Shown here: positions 7,738 to 16,800 of the stretch, piece by piece
Position numbering within the stretch: the first letter of the stretch is position 1
Layout of the letters: each line of letters starts with the position of its first letter
Origin: JBQTKD01 sp963703165
GTDB lineage: Bacteria > Actinomycetota > Actinomycetes > Sporichthyales > Sporichthyaceae
Direction of reading: 5' to 3'
Length of the DNA stretch: 64,000 nt
Assembly (NCBI GenBank): GCA_963703165.1
Contig: OY969798.1
Span: 4,588,001-4,652,000, forward strand
Translations under genes and position numbers: made by a program
The notes under the pieces: generated by a model
The model's database searches: none
Told to the model about the DNA's origin: nothing
The model's input: only the letters and a program-made list of their open reading frames with translations

Positions 7738-8892
7738 GTGGCCGAGGCCTACATCGTCAACGCCGTCCGCACCCCGGTCGGCAAGCGGAACGGCGGCCTC
7801 GCCTCGGCGCATCCCGCCGACATGGGAGCGCACGTCATCTCTGCCGTCCTGGACGGACTGGGGATCGACCCGGCCGCGATCGACGACGTGATCATCGGCT
7901 GTCTGGACAACATCGGCGCGCAGGCCGGCGACATCGCCCGCACCGCAGCGCTGGCCGCGGGTCTGCCCGAGACGGTGCCCGGCGTGACCATCGACCGCCA
8001 GTGCGGGTCCTCGCAGCAGGCAGTGCACTTCGCCGCTCAGGCAGTCATGAGCGGCACCCAGGACCTGGTCCTGGCCGGCGGCATCCAGAGCATGAGCCAG
8101 TACCCGATCCTCTGCGCCTTCGCCGCCGGAGAGCCTTACGGCGCCACCGATCCATGGACCGGATCGCAGGGTTGGGAAGCGCGCTACGGACCGGGCCTGC
8201 TCAATCAGTTCCTCGGCGCCGAGCAGATCGCGCAGCGGTGGGACATCACCCGCGAGCAGATGGAAGCCTTCGCGCTGAGCAGCCATGAACGCGCGGTGCT
8301 CGCTGCCAAGAACGGCCACTTCGACCGCGAGATCCGTCCGTTCAACGGGATCAGCGCAGACGAAGGCCCGCGTGCCGATTCGGATGCCGCCAAGCTCGCC
8401 GGACTCAAGGCCCTGACCCCCGGCGGCCTCATCACCGCCGGCGTCTCCAGCCAGATCTCCGACGGTTCCGCCGCCCTGCTCATCGCCAACGAGGCGGCGG
8501 TGAAGGCGCACGGCCTCACCCCGCGCGCCCGTATCCACCACATCAGCGTGCTCGGCGACGACCCGAGGATCATCCTGACCGCGCCGATTCCCGCGACCAA
8601 GCGGGCGCTGGAACGCACCGGGCTGAGCATCGACGACATCGACGTGCTCGAGTGCAACGAGGCCTTCGCCAGCGTCACCTTGGCCTGGATCAAGGAACTG
8701 GGCGCTGACTCCGATCGGGTCAACCGCAACGGCGGCGCGATCGCCCTGGGGCACCCGATCGGCGCCAGTGGCGCCCGCATCATGACCACGATGCTCCACG
8801 AACTCGAACGGACCGGCGGCCGCTACGCGCTGCAGACCATGTGCGAGGGCGGCGGCCAGGCCAACGTCACGATCATCGAACGGCTGGGCTAG
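7738..8892 (+). CDS. Thiolase (acetyl-CoA acyltransferase), FadA5-like
   Basis: 384 residues from GTG 7738. All three thiolase landmarks are present: nucleophilic Cys89 in DRQCGSSQQ, the GGAIALGHPIGASG motif with its His near residue 340, and the second Cys in TMCEGGG near 369. RTPVGKRNGG at the N-terminus and NEAFASVTLAW are also typical. It resembles mycobacterial FadA5-type steroid side-chain thiolases in these motifs. It would cleave a 3-ketoacyl-CoA into acetyl- or propionyl-CoA. It is transcribed divergently from the TetR pair and followed after two bases by the fused acyl-CoA dehydrogenase. Confidence 0.9.
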   Translation: MAEAYIVNAVRTPVGKRNGGLASAHPADMGAHVISAVLDGLGIDPAAIDDVIIGCLDNIGAQAGDIARTAALAAGLPETVPGVTIDRQCGSSQQAVHFAAQAVMSGTQDLVLAGGIQSMSQYPILCAFAAGEPYGATDPWTGSQGWEARYGPGLLNQFLGAEQIAQRWDITREQMEAFALSSHERAVLAAKNGHFDREIRPFNGISADEGPRADSDAAKLAGLKALTPGGLITAGVSSQISDGSAALLIANEAAVKAHGLTPRARIHHISVLGDDPRIILTAPIPATKRALERTGLSIDDIDVLECNEAFASVTLAWIKELGADSDRVNRNGGAIALGHPIGASGARIMTTMLHELERTGGRYALQTMCEGGGQANVTIIERLG

Positions 8893-8894
8893 TC

Positions 8895-11141
8895 ATGGGC
8901 TGGCCCAGCACTGAAGAAGCGGACCTCGCGACCGAGGTCCGACGCCTGACGGAGCGTCACTGCCCGCTCGACGAACTGCGCGCCGAGCCCACAACGCCCG
9001 TGCACACGCAGGCGTGGAAGCACCTCGCCGGCCAGCTCGGCGTGGCCGGTCTCGCGATCCCGGAGTACCTCGGCGGTGCGGGTGCCGACGTCGGTGCCCT
9101 GGCGGTGGTCGCCCAGGAACTGGGTCGCGCTCTGGCGGCGGTGCCGTTCCTGTCCACCGTGACTGCCGTCGACCTGCTGCTCCGCCTGGGCGAGCACGAC
9201 CTGCTGCCGGAACTGGCCGCCGGCGAACTGCCCATCGCCTGCGCGATCCCGTGGGACGGGACGACCCCCGCCGTCGAGTCACGTGGCGACACCCTGCAGG
9301 GGACGGTCGCGGCCCTGGACGGGGCGACTGCAGACCGGTTCCTGGTCGCCGCGACAACGGGTGACGGACCGGCGGTTTTTCTCGTGGACGCCACCGCCGT
9401 GACGCGACGTCAGCTCCGCACGCTCGACCTCGGCCGCGCGCAGGCAGCCGTCACGCTCGACGGCGCCCCTGCACGGCGCCTCGGCAGCGGAGACGCCACC
9501 GCAGCCCTGGCCGGCACCCGTCGGTTGGCCTTGGTCCTGCTGGCCGCCGAGCAAACGGGCCTCGCAGCCAAGATGCTGGCGACCGCCGTCGAGTACGCCC
9601 GGACCCGCACGCAGTTCGGCCAACCGATCGGCTCGTTCCAGGCCATCAAGCACCTCTGCGCCGAGCTGTTCGTGCAGGTCGAACTTGCTCAGGCATTGCT
9701 GCGTGCCGCTGTCACGGCGATGCAGGCCGGCGGCGGCGATCACGACACCGCCACCGCTGTCTCCTCGGCCGTCGTCGGCTGCAGCCAGGCTGCGCTGACC
9801 GTCACCACCGGCGCGGTCCAGGTGCTCGGTGGCATCGGTTTCACCTGGGAGCACGACGCCCACCTGTATTTCCGGCGCGCTCGTGGCAACGCAGTGCTGG
9901 CCGGTTCCGTCGCCGCACACACCGACATGCTCGCGGGTCTACTGCTCGAGGCCGAGGTCGAGGACCACAACAGCACCCCCGACCCGTCGCTGGCCGCGTT
10001 CGCCGAGACCACGAACCGTTGGTTCGCCGAGCACACCGGCCCGCCCGTCCTCGGGCGCGGTGGCGACGCCGCGGCCGAGGCGGTGCACCTCGGCCACGCC
10101 AAGGCCTACCGCCGCGCGCTCAAGGAGGCCGGGCTCGCGGGCATCACTGTGCCGACCGAGTTCGGAGGCGCCGGTCTCGACGTCGCGCACGAGGGGATCG
10201 TCGCCGAGGCCGCGCAGGGTCGGGAGACCTTCGAGGACGTGTTCGGCGTCGGCGTCGGAATGTGCGTGGCGGTGCTGCTCACGCTCGGCACGCAGGAGCA
10301 GAAGGCCCGGCACATCGCCCCGTTGCTGCGGGGCGAGGAGATCTGGTGCCAACTGTTCAGTGAGCCCGAAGCCGGCTCCGACCTTGCCGGGCTCCGTGCT
10401 CGCGCCGTGCCGACCGACGACGGCGGTTGGGTGGTCAGCGGCCAGAAGGTGTGGACCACCTACGCCCAGCACGCCGACTTCGGGCTGATGCTGGCCCGCA
10501 CCGACCCGGACGTGCCCAAGCACAAGGGCATCACGATGTTCATCGTCGACATGAAGGCCCCCGGGATCACCGTCCGTCCGCTGCGTCAGATCACCGGCGA
10601 CTCGGAGTTCAACGAGGTCTTCCTCGACGAGGTCCGGCTCCCCGCCGATGCTCTCGTCGGCACGGTCAACGGTGGCTGGAATGCCGCGATGGTCATGCTG
10701 ATGAACGAGCGAGTCACCATCGGCCGTGACCCGCTGACCATGAGCCCGCCCGCGGACTTCGCGCGCCTGCGTCAGCTCGTCCTGGACCGTGGGCTCGACA
10801 CCGACACCGCGACTCGCTCCCGCCTCGTCGACGTACACCTGCTGCAGCGCGGGCTCGTCCTGATCGGCCATCAGATCACCGAGACGCTGCGGCCGGGGGA
10901 GGACCCCGGCCCGTATGCGTCGATCAGCAAGCTCGGTGCTGCCCAGTTGGCTCGGCTGACCACCGGCATCGCCTTCGACGTCGCCGGTCCTGCCGCAGGC
11001 GCATGGGATCCGGACCGACCCGACGACGGCGTCTGGGCCTACTCGGTGCTGTTCGCTCCGGCGTTGGGCATCGCCGGCGGCACCGACCAGATCCAGAAGA
11101 CCATCATCGGCGAACGCCTCCTGAACCTGCCGAAGGGCTGA
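8895..11141 (+). CDS. Fused two-domain acyl-CoA dehydrogenase (FadE34-like)
   Basis: 748 residues from ATG 8895, about twice the normal length. The N-terminal half is one acyl-CoA dehydrogenase fold (LAIPEYLGGAGADVGAL near residue 50, ARTRTQFGQPIGSFQAIKHL near 240, VQVLGGIGFTWEHDAHLYFRRA near 315). The C-terminal half repeats it (ITVPTEFGGAGLDVAH near 420, FSEPEAGSDLAGLRARAV near 495, GGTDQIQKTIIGERLLNLPKG at the end). Such fusions are known for mycobacterial FadE34, where alpha and beta halves of steroid-type heteromeric dehydrogenases are joined. It presumably works on a bulky or branched acyl-CoA ahead of the thiolase. Confidence 0.88.
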   Translation: MGWPSTEEADLATEVRRLTERHCPLDELRAEPTTPVHTQAWKHLAGQLGVAGLAIPEYLGGAGADVGALAVVAQELGRALAAVPFLSTVTAVDLLLRLGEHDLLPELAAGELPIACAIPWDGTTPAVESRGDTLQGTVAALDGATADRFLVAATTGDGPAVFLVDATAVTRRQLRTLDLGRAQAAVTLDGAPARRLGSGDATAALAGTRRLALVLLAAEQTGLAAKMLATAVEYARTRTQFGQPIGSFQAIKHLCAELFVQVELAQALLRAAVTAMQAGGGDHDTATAVSSAVVGCSQAALTVTTGAVQVLGGIGFTWEHDAHLYFRRARGNAVLAGSVAAHTDMLAGLLLEAEVEDHNSTPDPSLAAFAETTNRWFAEHTGPPVLGRGGDAAAEAVHLGHAKAYRRALKEAGLAGITVPTEFGGAGLDVAHEGIVAEAAQGRETFEDVFGVGVGMCVAVLLTLGTQEQKARHIAPLLRGEEIWCQLFSEPEAGSDLAGLRARAVPTDDGGWVVSGQKVWTTYAQHADFGLMLARTDPDVPKHKGITMFIVDMKAPGITVRPLRQITGDSEFNEVFLDEVRLPADALVGTVNGGWNAAMVMLMNERVTIGRDPLTMSPPADFARLRQLVLDRGLDTDTATRSRLVDVHLLQRGLVLIGHQITETLRPGEDPGPYASISKLGAAQLARLTTGIAFDVAGPAAGAWDPDRPDDGVWAYSVLFAPALGIAGGTDQIQKTIIGERLLNLPKG

Positions 11142-11151
11142 CAAGCGTGTA

Positions 11152-11179
11152 CCCCGACGACCGGGAGCGGTCGCCGGGG
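11152..11179. terminator. Hairpin terminator between convergent genes
   Basis: CCCCGACGACCG (11152-11163) pairs with CGGTCGCCGGGG (11168-11179), one mismatch, four-base loop GGAG. It sits between the ends of the fused dehydrogenase and the second solute-binding protein and would act in both directions. Confidence 0.65.
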
Positions 11180-11195
11180 CACAGCCAGTTGCGGC

Positions 11196-12752
11196 CTACT
11201 TCCAGGTGTAAATAACGAACTGATCCGGGTCAGGAGTCCAACCGTTCGGGGTTCCGTCCGGGTTGGAGCGGGTGTTGGTGCTCTGCATCTTGTAGATGAA
11301 CTCGCGGCCCTGGCCGTAGTTCTTGTTCCAGTTGTTGCCGGTCCGCTCGGACTGGGTGTAGGTCCACCGCTGATCCAGGGAGGCGTCCGCGGCCCACACG
11401 GTGCCGTTGGCCAAGGTGGCCATGAGGCGCTCACGGGTCAGGTTCGGGCCGACCTGCTTGGCGGCCGCGGCGAAGACGTTCATGCCCACATACCCGGACT
11501 GGGTGATGTGGTGGTTCATGCCGGCGTTGGCGCGGGCGTACTTGTTCATGGTGGCCATGTACTCGGCGCCCCAGAGCCGGTACGTGGTGTTGGTCCAGTA
11601 CCCGTGATCCGCGGCCCACTTGCCGAGCAGCGGGCCGACGACCTCACCGGCCAGGTGATTACCGGAGACGCCCTTGGGCGGGTAGTAGGACTGCTGAGCG
11701 GCCTCGACCATCCATTTCGCCATGGTCGCGGGATTGATCACGTAGTGGATGACGTGGTCGGGGTTGGCCGCGCGCATGGCGAGCACCTGCGACGACATCG
11801 AGGTCTCGGAGATGGACACGTCGGACTTCTTGACCAGCTTGGCGCCGGAGGCGTCGAGGATGTTCGAGACCTCGCGGCAGGCCAGCTGCATCTCCGGTGA
11901 CGTCAGGCAGATCATCCCGTAGGTCTTGGGCTTGATGACGTTCTTCACCCACTGCGCGCCGGCCATGGCCTCGTGGATCATCGACATGTGAGTGGGGAAC
12001 ATGTACGGGTCCTGCCACTCCGTCTGGGAGTAGGCCCACGCGCCGACGTAGGGCAGTTTGTACTGCGCCAGGTCGTCGTGGATCGACGCGGTCGCCCAGT
12101 CGATACCGGTGACCAGGGAGAAGATCTTGTCCTGCGCGACCAGCTTCTTGATGCAGGCCTTGGCGCGCGAGACTTCGCCGGGACCGTCATCGCAGTCGGT
12201 GATGGTGAGGCGTCGACCCAGCACCCCGCCGCGGTCGTTGATGGCCGCCGCCGCACCGAGGTTCGCGCGGACCTGAGGCAGCGTGATCAGGTTGCCCAGG
12301 GCCATGCCGTGCATGTTGACCGACCCGAGCTTGATGCCGTCCTTCGTCACTCCCACATCGGTGACGCCGTTCTTGGCGTCGTAGATCTTCTGGTCGGCGT
12401 CCGCGACCGGCGCGGGGGCCTTGGCGGTCACCTTGGCGGTCGCCTTCTTCGCAGTCGTCGACGCAATCGCCTTGGGGGCGGCGACAGACTTGGCGGGGGC
12501 AGCAGGCTTGGCCTCATCGGCGGTCGTGCTCTCGGTGGCGGCGGCCTTCTCGGCCGGCGCTTCGGCAACAGCCTCGGGTTCGGCTACCTCGGCCGCGGCC
12601 GGCGCCGCGGCGGCCGGGGCTGCCTCCTGCGCGGCGGTCGCCTGGTCGTCGTCGCCACTGCCGCACGCCGCCAGGACAAGGGCTGCTGAGGTAAGGATCG
12701 GAAGGGCTTTGAGAAGTCGGGACCGTGATCTCACAAGATTCTCCTTCGGCAC
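11196..12752 (-). CDS. ABC-type solute-binding lipoprotein, paralogue of the one at 284-1825
   Basis: 518 residues: signal peptide with lipobox LAAC near residue 29, an Ala/Glu/Lys-rich linker to about residue 125, then the LivJ-type binding domain (GVTKDGIKLGSVNMHGMALGNL, NDRGGVLGRRL, GIDWATASIHDDL, CLTSPEMQLACRE). It follows its paralogue nearly residue for residue in the binding domain. As with the first copy, no membrane or ATPase subunit of the transporter is nearby. It is preceded by the acyl-CoA dehydrogenase at 12789-13940 on the same strand, 36 bases away, and may be cotranscribed with it. Confidence 0.88.
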   Translation of the reverse strand: MPKENLVRSRSRLLKALPILTSAALVLAACGSGDDDQATAAQEAAPAAAAPAAAEVAEPEAVAEAPAEKAAATESTTADEAKPAAPAKSVAAPKAIASTTAKKATAKVTAKAPAPVADADQKIYDAKNGVTDVGVTKDGIKLGSVNMHGMALGNLITLPQVRANLGAAAAINDRGGVLGRRLTITDCDDGPGEVSRAKACIKKLVAQDKIFSLVTGIDWATASIHDDLAQYKLPYVGAWAYSQTEWQDPYMFPTHMSMIHEAMAGAQWVKNVIKPKTYGMICLTSPEMQLACREVSNILDASGAKLVKKSDVSISETSMSSQVLAMRAANPDHVIHYVINPATMAKWMVEAAQQSYYPPKGVSGNHLAGEVVGPLLGKWAADHGYWTNTTYRLWGAEYMATMNKYARANAGMNHHITQSGYVGMNVFAAAAKQVGPNLTRERLMATLANGTVWAADASLDQRWTYTQSERTGNNWNKNYGQGREFIYKMQSTNTRSNPDGTPNGWTPDPDQFVIYTWK

Positions 12753-12788
12753 TGAAGGGGCGAGGAAATTAATCGATGTATTCCGGGC

Positions 12789-13940
12789 TCAGCAGAAGGC
12801 AGAGATGCCAGTCTCGGCCCGGCCGATGAGGAGCTTCTGGATCTGACTGGTGCCTTCGTACAGCGTCATCACTCGCGCATCACGGAGATACTTCTGCACG
12901 GGGTACTCGTCGATGTAGCCGTATCCACCGAAGATCTGCAGCGCAGCATTGGCCGCACGCACAGCGGCCTCCGAAGCGAAGTACTTCGCCTTCGAGGCCT
13001 CGGTGGCATAGGGGAGACCCCGGTTGATCAGGTCCGCCGCGCGCCAGACCAGCAACCGAGCGGCGTCGACGTCGACCGACATGTCGGCGATCATGTCCTG
13101 GATCATTTGGAAGGACGCGAGTGGTCGATTGAACTGGGACCGTTGCTGCGCGTACGCAACGGATTCCTCCAGGCAGCCGCGGATGATGCCGAGGCACCCG
13201 GCTCCCACCGAAACCCGTCCCTTGTCCAGGGACCGCATCGCGCCTTCGAAGCCCCTACCCTCCGCGCCGAGCATCGCGGAGGCCGGGACGCGTACCTCGG
13301 ACAGGAAAATCTCGGTGGTGGCCTGGCCACGCAGGCCGAGCTTCCCCTTGATCTCCTTCGCGATGAAGCCGGGGGAGTCGGTGGGCACGAGGAAAGCGGT
13401 GATGCCCTTGGGTCCGGGTCCGCCGGTGCGGGCGAACACCACGCAGACATCGGCGTAGGTGCCGTTGGTGATGAAGATCTTCTGACCGGAGATCAGATAG
13501 TCACCGCCGTCGCGCACCGCTCGGGTGCGCAGGCTCGCGGCGTCGGAGCCGGTGTCAGGCTCGGTGAGGGCGAAGCAACCCAGCTTCGTGCCGGTGGCGA
13601 TGCCGGGGAGCCATTCCTGCTTCTGGTCCTCGGTGCCGTCGGCCAGGATCGTCTTCCCGACCAGGCCCATCGAGGCGGAGATGATGCCGCGCAGGGAGGA
13701 GTCGGCGACCCCCAACTCCTCCATACCGATGCAGTAGGTGATGTAGTCCCCGCCGACCCCTCCGTAGCACTCCGGGATCGTCAGGCCGAAGAATCCGAGC
13801 TCCCCGAGTCGGCGGAGGATCGACAGGTCCACCGCTTCGCGTCGATCCCACTCCGCGCGGTAGGGAATCACCTCCTTGGCCAGGAACTCCCTCGCCAGCG
13901 TGCGGAACGCGTCCTGTTCGGCGGTCAGCTGAAGGTCCAT
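12789..13940 (-). CDS. Acyl-CoA dehydrogenase, short/branched-chain type
   Basis: 383 residues from ATG 13940 (an earlier start at 13982 adds 14 unconserved residues). Complete family pattern: PECYGGVGGDYITY, ALTEPDTGSDAASLRTRAV, GQKIFITNGTYAD, RSQFNRPLASFQMIQ, IFGGYGYIDEYPVQKYLRDARV, and the catalytic Glu in LYEGTSQIQ near residue 365. This is the canonical arrangement of short-chain, isovaleryl- and glutaryl-type enzymes. It reads away from the 2Fe-2S reductase gene across a short region with a strong inverted repeat. Confidence 0.92.
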   Translation of the reverse strand: MDLQLTAEQDAFRTLAREFLAKEVIPYRAEWDRREAVDLSILRRLGELGFFGLTIPECYGGVGGDYITYCIGMEELGVADSSLRGIISASMGLVGKTILADGTEDQKQEWLPGIATGTKLGCFALTEPDTGSDAASLRTRAVRDGGDYLISGQKIFITNGTYADVCVVFARTGGPGPKGITAFLVPTDSPGFIAKEIKGKLGLRGQATTEIFLSEVRVPASAMLGAEGRGFEGAMRSLDKGRVSVGAGCLGIIRGCLEESVAYAQQRSQFNRPLASFQMIQDMIADMSVDVDAARLLVWRAADLINRGLPYATEASKAKYFASEAAVRAANAALQIFGGYGYIDEYPVQKYLRDARVMTLYEGTSQIQKLLIGRAETGISAFC

Positions 13941-13971
13941 CAGCTCAATGTGGCGGTGCGACCGGGGCGCG

Positions 13972-13993
13972 GGTAGCTCCATGTGGAGCTACC
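13972..13993. promoter_or_regulatory. Perfect 10-2-10 inverted repeat in a divergent promoter
   Basis: GGTAGCTCCA (13972-13981) and TGGAGCTACC (13984-13993) separated by TG. It lies between the starts of the acyl-CoA dehydrogenase (13940) and the reductase (14017), as expected for an operator controlling both. It does not match the GGACA sites or the palindrome at 17654. Confidence 0.55.
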
Positions 13994-14016
13994 GGCACAT
14001 CCGAACCGCGGCGACG

Positions 14017-15072
14017 ATGCATCGCGTGTATGAAGTGACCGTCCAGCCGTTCGACCACACGTTCATTTGCGAGGACGGCGAGACCATCCTCGAGGCGGCC
14101 TTGCGCAACAAGGTCTATCTGCGCTACGGCTGCCGCAACGGTGGCTGCGGGACCTGCAAGGTGGAGCTCGTCGACGGGGACGTCGACCTGAACGTGTCCT
14201 TCTACTCGTTGCCGCCCGGTGAGCGCGACAAGGGAATCGTTCTGGTGTGCCGGAGCTTTCCGGTCGACGACTGCGTCATCGATGTGACACGCATGGACCT
14301 CGACTCCGACAGGTTCCACCGCGGCGACTCCCTGCGTGAGTACCGCACGACGGTGGAGGAAGTCCGCGTGCTCACGGCGGACATCCGCGCGGTCCGCCTG
14401 CGGCACGAGGCTGATAACCCGATGCCGTTCGTGGCCGGGCAGTTCGTCAATGTGCGGGTGCCCGGCACCGAGCTGACCCGGTCCTACTCCATGGCCAACC
14501 CGGCGGCCGACGACGATCGGATCGACCTGATCTGCAAGCTGCTGCCCGGAGGTCGATTCTCGGACTGGTTGACCGACGACGCCGCCAGCGGATCAGAGGT
14601 CGTCGTGTCCGGCCCCTTCGGTGCGATGGCGGTTCGGGTGTCCCACCGCGAGATCGTCATGGCCGCCGGCGGGTCCGGACTGGCGCCGCTGCTTTCGATG
14701 CTCGCCGGTCTGGCCCGCAAGGAGTCCAAGCGTGTGATCACGCTCTTCTTCGGGGCACGGACGGCAGCGGACCTCTACGCGACCGACGAGATCGAGGCCA
14801 TCGCCGCGGCTCTCCCGAACTTTCGTTACATCCCCGTGCTGCAGGACCCGCCGCCGGACTGGTCCGGGGCGATCGGGTTGGTGACCGATGCCATCAGCGC
14901 GGACCGCGTTTCCTACGAGGGCTGCGATACCTATCTCTGCGGTCCGCCGCTCATGATCGATGCCGCCGTCGCCATGCTCACCGAGCGCGGCGTGCGACCG
15001 CAGAACGTGCACTTCGACGCGTTCGTGTCGACCGGGGACGCTCTCAGAGAAGACCGAGTTCTCCGGCCTTGA
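14017..15072 (+). CDS. 2Fe-2S ferredoxin/flavin reductase of a soluble diiron monooxygenase
   Basis: 351 residues. The N-terminal plant-type ferredoxin domain has the cluster ligands Cys-x4-Cys-x2-Cys in YGCRNGGCGTCKVEL near residue 45 and a fourth Cys in LVCRSF. An FAD domain follows (FVAGQFVNVRVPG, RSYSMANP), then an NAD domain (AAGGSGLAPLLSML, TYLCGPPLMIDAA). It parallels the reductase at 51602-52600 domain by domain, so it is the likely electron donor for the diiron monooxygenase at 18296-21209, which lacks its own reductase gene. Start: ATG 14017 fits the family; ATG 13981 lies inside the inverted repeat and is less likely. Confidence 0.87.
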   Translation: MHRVYEVTVQPFDHTFICEDGETILEAALRNKVYLRYGCRNGGCGTCKVELVDGDVDLNVSFYSLPPGERDKGIVLVCRSFPVDDCVIDVTRMDLDSDRFHRGDSLREYRTTVEEVRVLTADIRAVRLRHEADNPMPFVAGQFVNVRVPGTELTRSYSMANPAADDDRIDLICKLLPGGRFSDWLTDDAASGSEVVVSGPFGAMAVRVSHREIVMAAGGSGLAPLLSMLAGLARKESKRVITLFFGARTAADLYATDEIEAIAAALPNFRYIPVLQDPPPDWSGAIGLVTDAISADRVSYEGCDTYLCGPPLMIDAAVAMLTERGVRPQNVHFDAFVSTGDALREDRVLRP

Positions 15073-15685
15073 TGAGGGCGTCGATCCGGTTGCGGGCGCC
15101 CAGCTTCATGAGAGCCGACTGCAGGTAGGTCTTCACGGTGAAGCGCGACAGATTGATGGCGGCGGCGATCTCCGGATTGGTCTCGCCCATCGCCACGTGG
15201 CGCAGGATCTCGTACTCACGCGGGGTGAGACCGATGTCGCGGCCCGCGGTGAAGTCCCGCGGCCGGGAATCGGGACGCAGGCGCGGTTCCATGACGTGCT
15301 CACCGGCTGCCGCCCGGACGATGGCGTCGATGAGGTCGGCGTCGGAGGCGTCCTTGAGCAGTCCGCCGTCGGCGCCGGCGTCGAGGGCCACTTTCAACGC
15401 GGGATGGGTGGCGTGGGCGGTGAAGATCAGAATCTTCACTCCCGGAACGAGGGCGCGCAGGCGTCGGATGGACTCCGGGGCCGGCATGTCCGGGAGGCGC
15501 AGGTCGTGCAGGATCAGGTCCGGCCGGAGATCCGGTGCCATCGCGGCGGCTTCGTCCGCCGTTCTGGCGTCGCCGATGACGCTGACGCGCGGGTCGGCCA
15601 TGGCGAGCAGCGCCACGCCTCGCGCGACGACCGGGTGGTCGTCCACGACCAGCACCCGCACCGGGCCGGTCACGCCGGGATCCAA
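15044..15685 (-). CDS. Response regulator, NarL/LuxR type
   Basis: 213 residues. Receiver domain 8-125 with the acidic pair in VVDDHPVV, phosphoacceptor Asp in LILHDLRLPDMP, conserved Thr in IFTAH and Lys in LLKDAS. LuxR helix-turn-helix 145-210 (GLTPREYEILRHVAMGETNPEIAAAINLSRFTVKTYL). Its start overlaps the kinase gene at 15670-16800, so the two form a two-component pair. Its 3' end overlaps the reductase end by 29 bases on the opposite strand. Likely controls the monooxygenase or acyl-CoA genes around it. Confidence 0.9.
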   Translation of the reverse strand: MDPGVTGPVRVLVVDDHPVVARGVALLAMADPRVSVIGDARTADEAAAMAPDLRPDLILHDLRLPDMPAPESIRRLRALVPGVKILIFTAHATHPALKVALDAGADGGLLKDASDADLIDAIVRAAAGEHVMEPRLRPDSRPRDFTAGRDIGLTPREYEILRHVAMGETNPEIAAAINLSRFTVKTYLQSALMKLGARNRIDALIKAGELGLL

Positions 15686-16800
15686 CCGTGCACGGCGCAG
15701 CCGCCACCTTCCGCGGCGCGGACCTCGAGTCTGCCGCCGAGTCGCGCCAGCCGTTCGTGGGCGGTGACGAGGCCAAGGCCCGCATGCACCGCTTCGGGCT
15801 TGCGCGGCGGTGGCCCGACGCCGTCGTCCGTGACGATGACGTTGACCCCGCCGTCGGAGGCGTAGGTGCTGACGATCACCGACCGCGCCTGGGCGTGCTT
15901 CTCGATATTCACCAGGGCCTCACGGACCATCAGCACCAGTTCGCGGTTCTGCGTCGGGCCGAGGACGGGGACGGCGCCGAGCAACAACGCACGGGCTTCG
16001 ATTCCTGCCCGCTCGGTGAACGCTCGACAATCCGCCTGCATCGCCACGCTCAGCGCCATCTCGACGGGTGCTTCGTCGAGGGCGAACAGCGTCCGGCGGA
16101 CCGTCGCCGCGACCCGGGAGGTCTCCTCCTCGATCTCGGCGAGCCGACCGGCAATCGAGACGGCGGCGGGCGACGGTTCGTCGCCGAGACCGGAGCGGAG
16201 GGAACGCAGCGCCGCCCCGATCGAGAACAGGCTCGCGCCCAACGAGTCGTGCAGGGAGTGCGCCATGCGACGTCGGTCCTCGTGGACGGCGCTGTCGGCC
16301 ATCTCCCGCGCGCGGTCGGCGACGACCAGGGCCATGCCGACCTGACGCGCCAGGCGGGCCAGCGCCTGGACCTGGCGCGGCCCGATCGTGCCCGGATCCC
16401 GTCCGGCGGCGTAGAGGACGCCCAGGAACTGGCTTCCGTGGCTGATCGGTGCCCCGGCCAGGGCTCGGATGCCTTCGCCCAGGATCGGACCGTCGAAATC
16501 GTGGGTGATCTCGGCCGAGGTCCCGTAATCGTCGACGACGACGGGGCGCCGCAGGGCAGCCACCCGGCCCCCCACCCCCTGGCCTGCGGGGATTGCGATG
16601 TCGCCCATGTTCCACGCCCCGGAGGTCGCGTAGATCTGCAGCGTGTCGCGGTCGTCGATCACCAGCGCCGCGAAGCCGAAAGTCACGTTGAGTTTCTCCG
16701 GCACCGCGTCCACCGCCTGCCGGATGGCAGCGCCGCGGTCGAGCAGGGCGAGGCTGATCGCGGATTCACTGTTCAGCTCGTCGACCCGCGTTGCCCTCAT
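15670..16800 (-). CDS. GAF-domain sensor histidine kinase (HisKA_3 type)
   Basis: 376 residues from ATG 16798-16800, which overlaps the TGA of the enoyl-CoA hydratase gene as ATGA. GAF sensor domain about 20-165 (IPAGQGVGGRVAALRRPVVVDDYG), phosphoacceptor His in RRRMAHSLHDSLGASLFSI near 190, ATPase domain with ALVNIEKHAQARSV and DDGVGPPP near 300-340. No transmembrane segment, so it is a soluble kinase sensing a small molecule through GAF. Partner: the response regulator directly downstream. Confidence 0.88.
   Translation of the reverse strand: MRATRVDELNSESAISLALLDRGAAIRQAVDAVPEKLNVTFGFAALVIDDRDTLQIYATSGAWNMGDIAIPAGQGVGGRVAALRRPVVVDDYGTSAEITHDFDGPILGEGIRALAGAPISHGSQFLGVLYAAGRDPGTIGPRQVQALARLARQVGMALVVADRAREMADSAVHEDRRRMAHSLHDSLGASLFSIGAALRSLRSGLGDEPSPAAVSIAGRLAEIEEETSRVAATVRRTLFALDEAPVEMALSVAMQADCRAFTERAGIEARALLLGAVPVLGPTQNRELVLMVREALVNIEKHAQARSVIVSTYASDGGVNVIVTDDGVGPPPRKPEAVHAGLGLVTAHERLARLGGRLEVRAAEGGGCAVHGWIPA

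Noticed and set aside
6982..8799. 605-codon minus-strand open frame across the TetR/thiolase promoter
   Set aside because: It crosses the operator region and is antisense to the thiolase; it has no recognisable domain.
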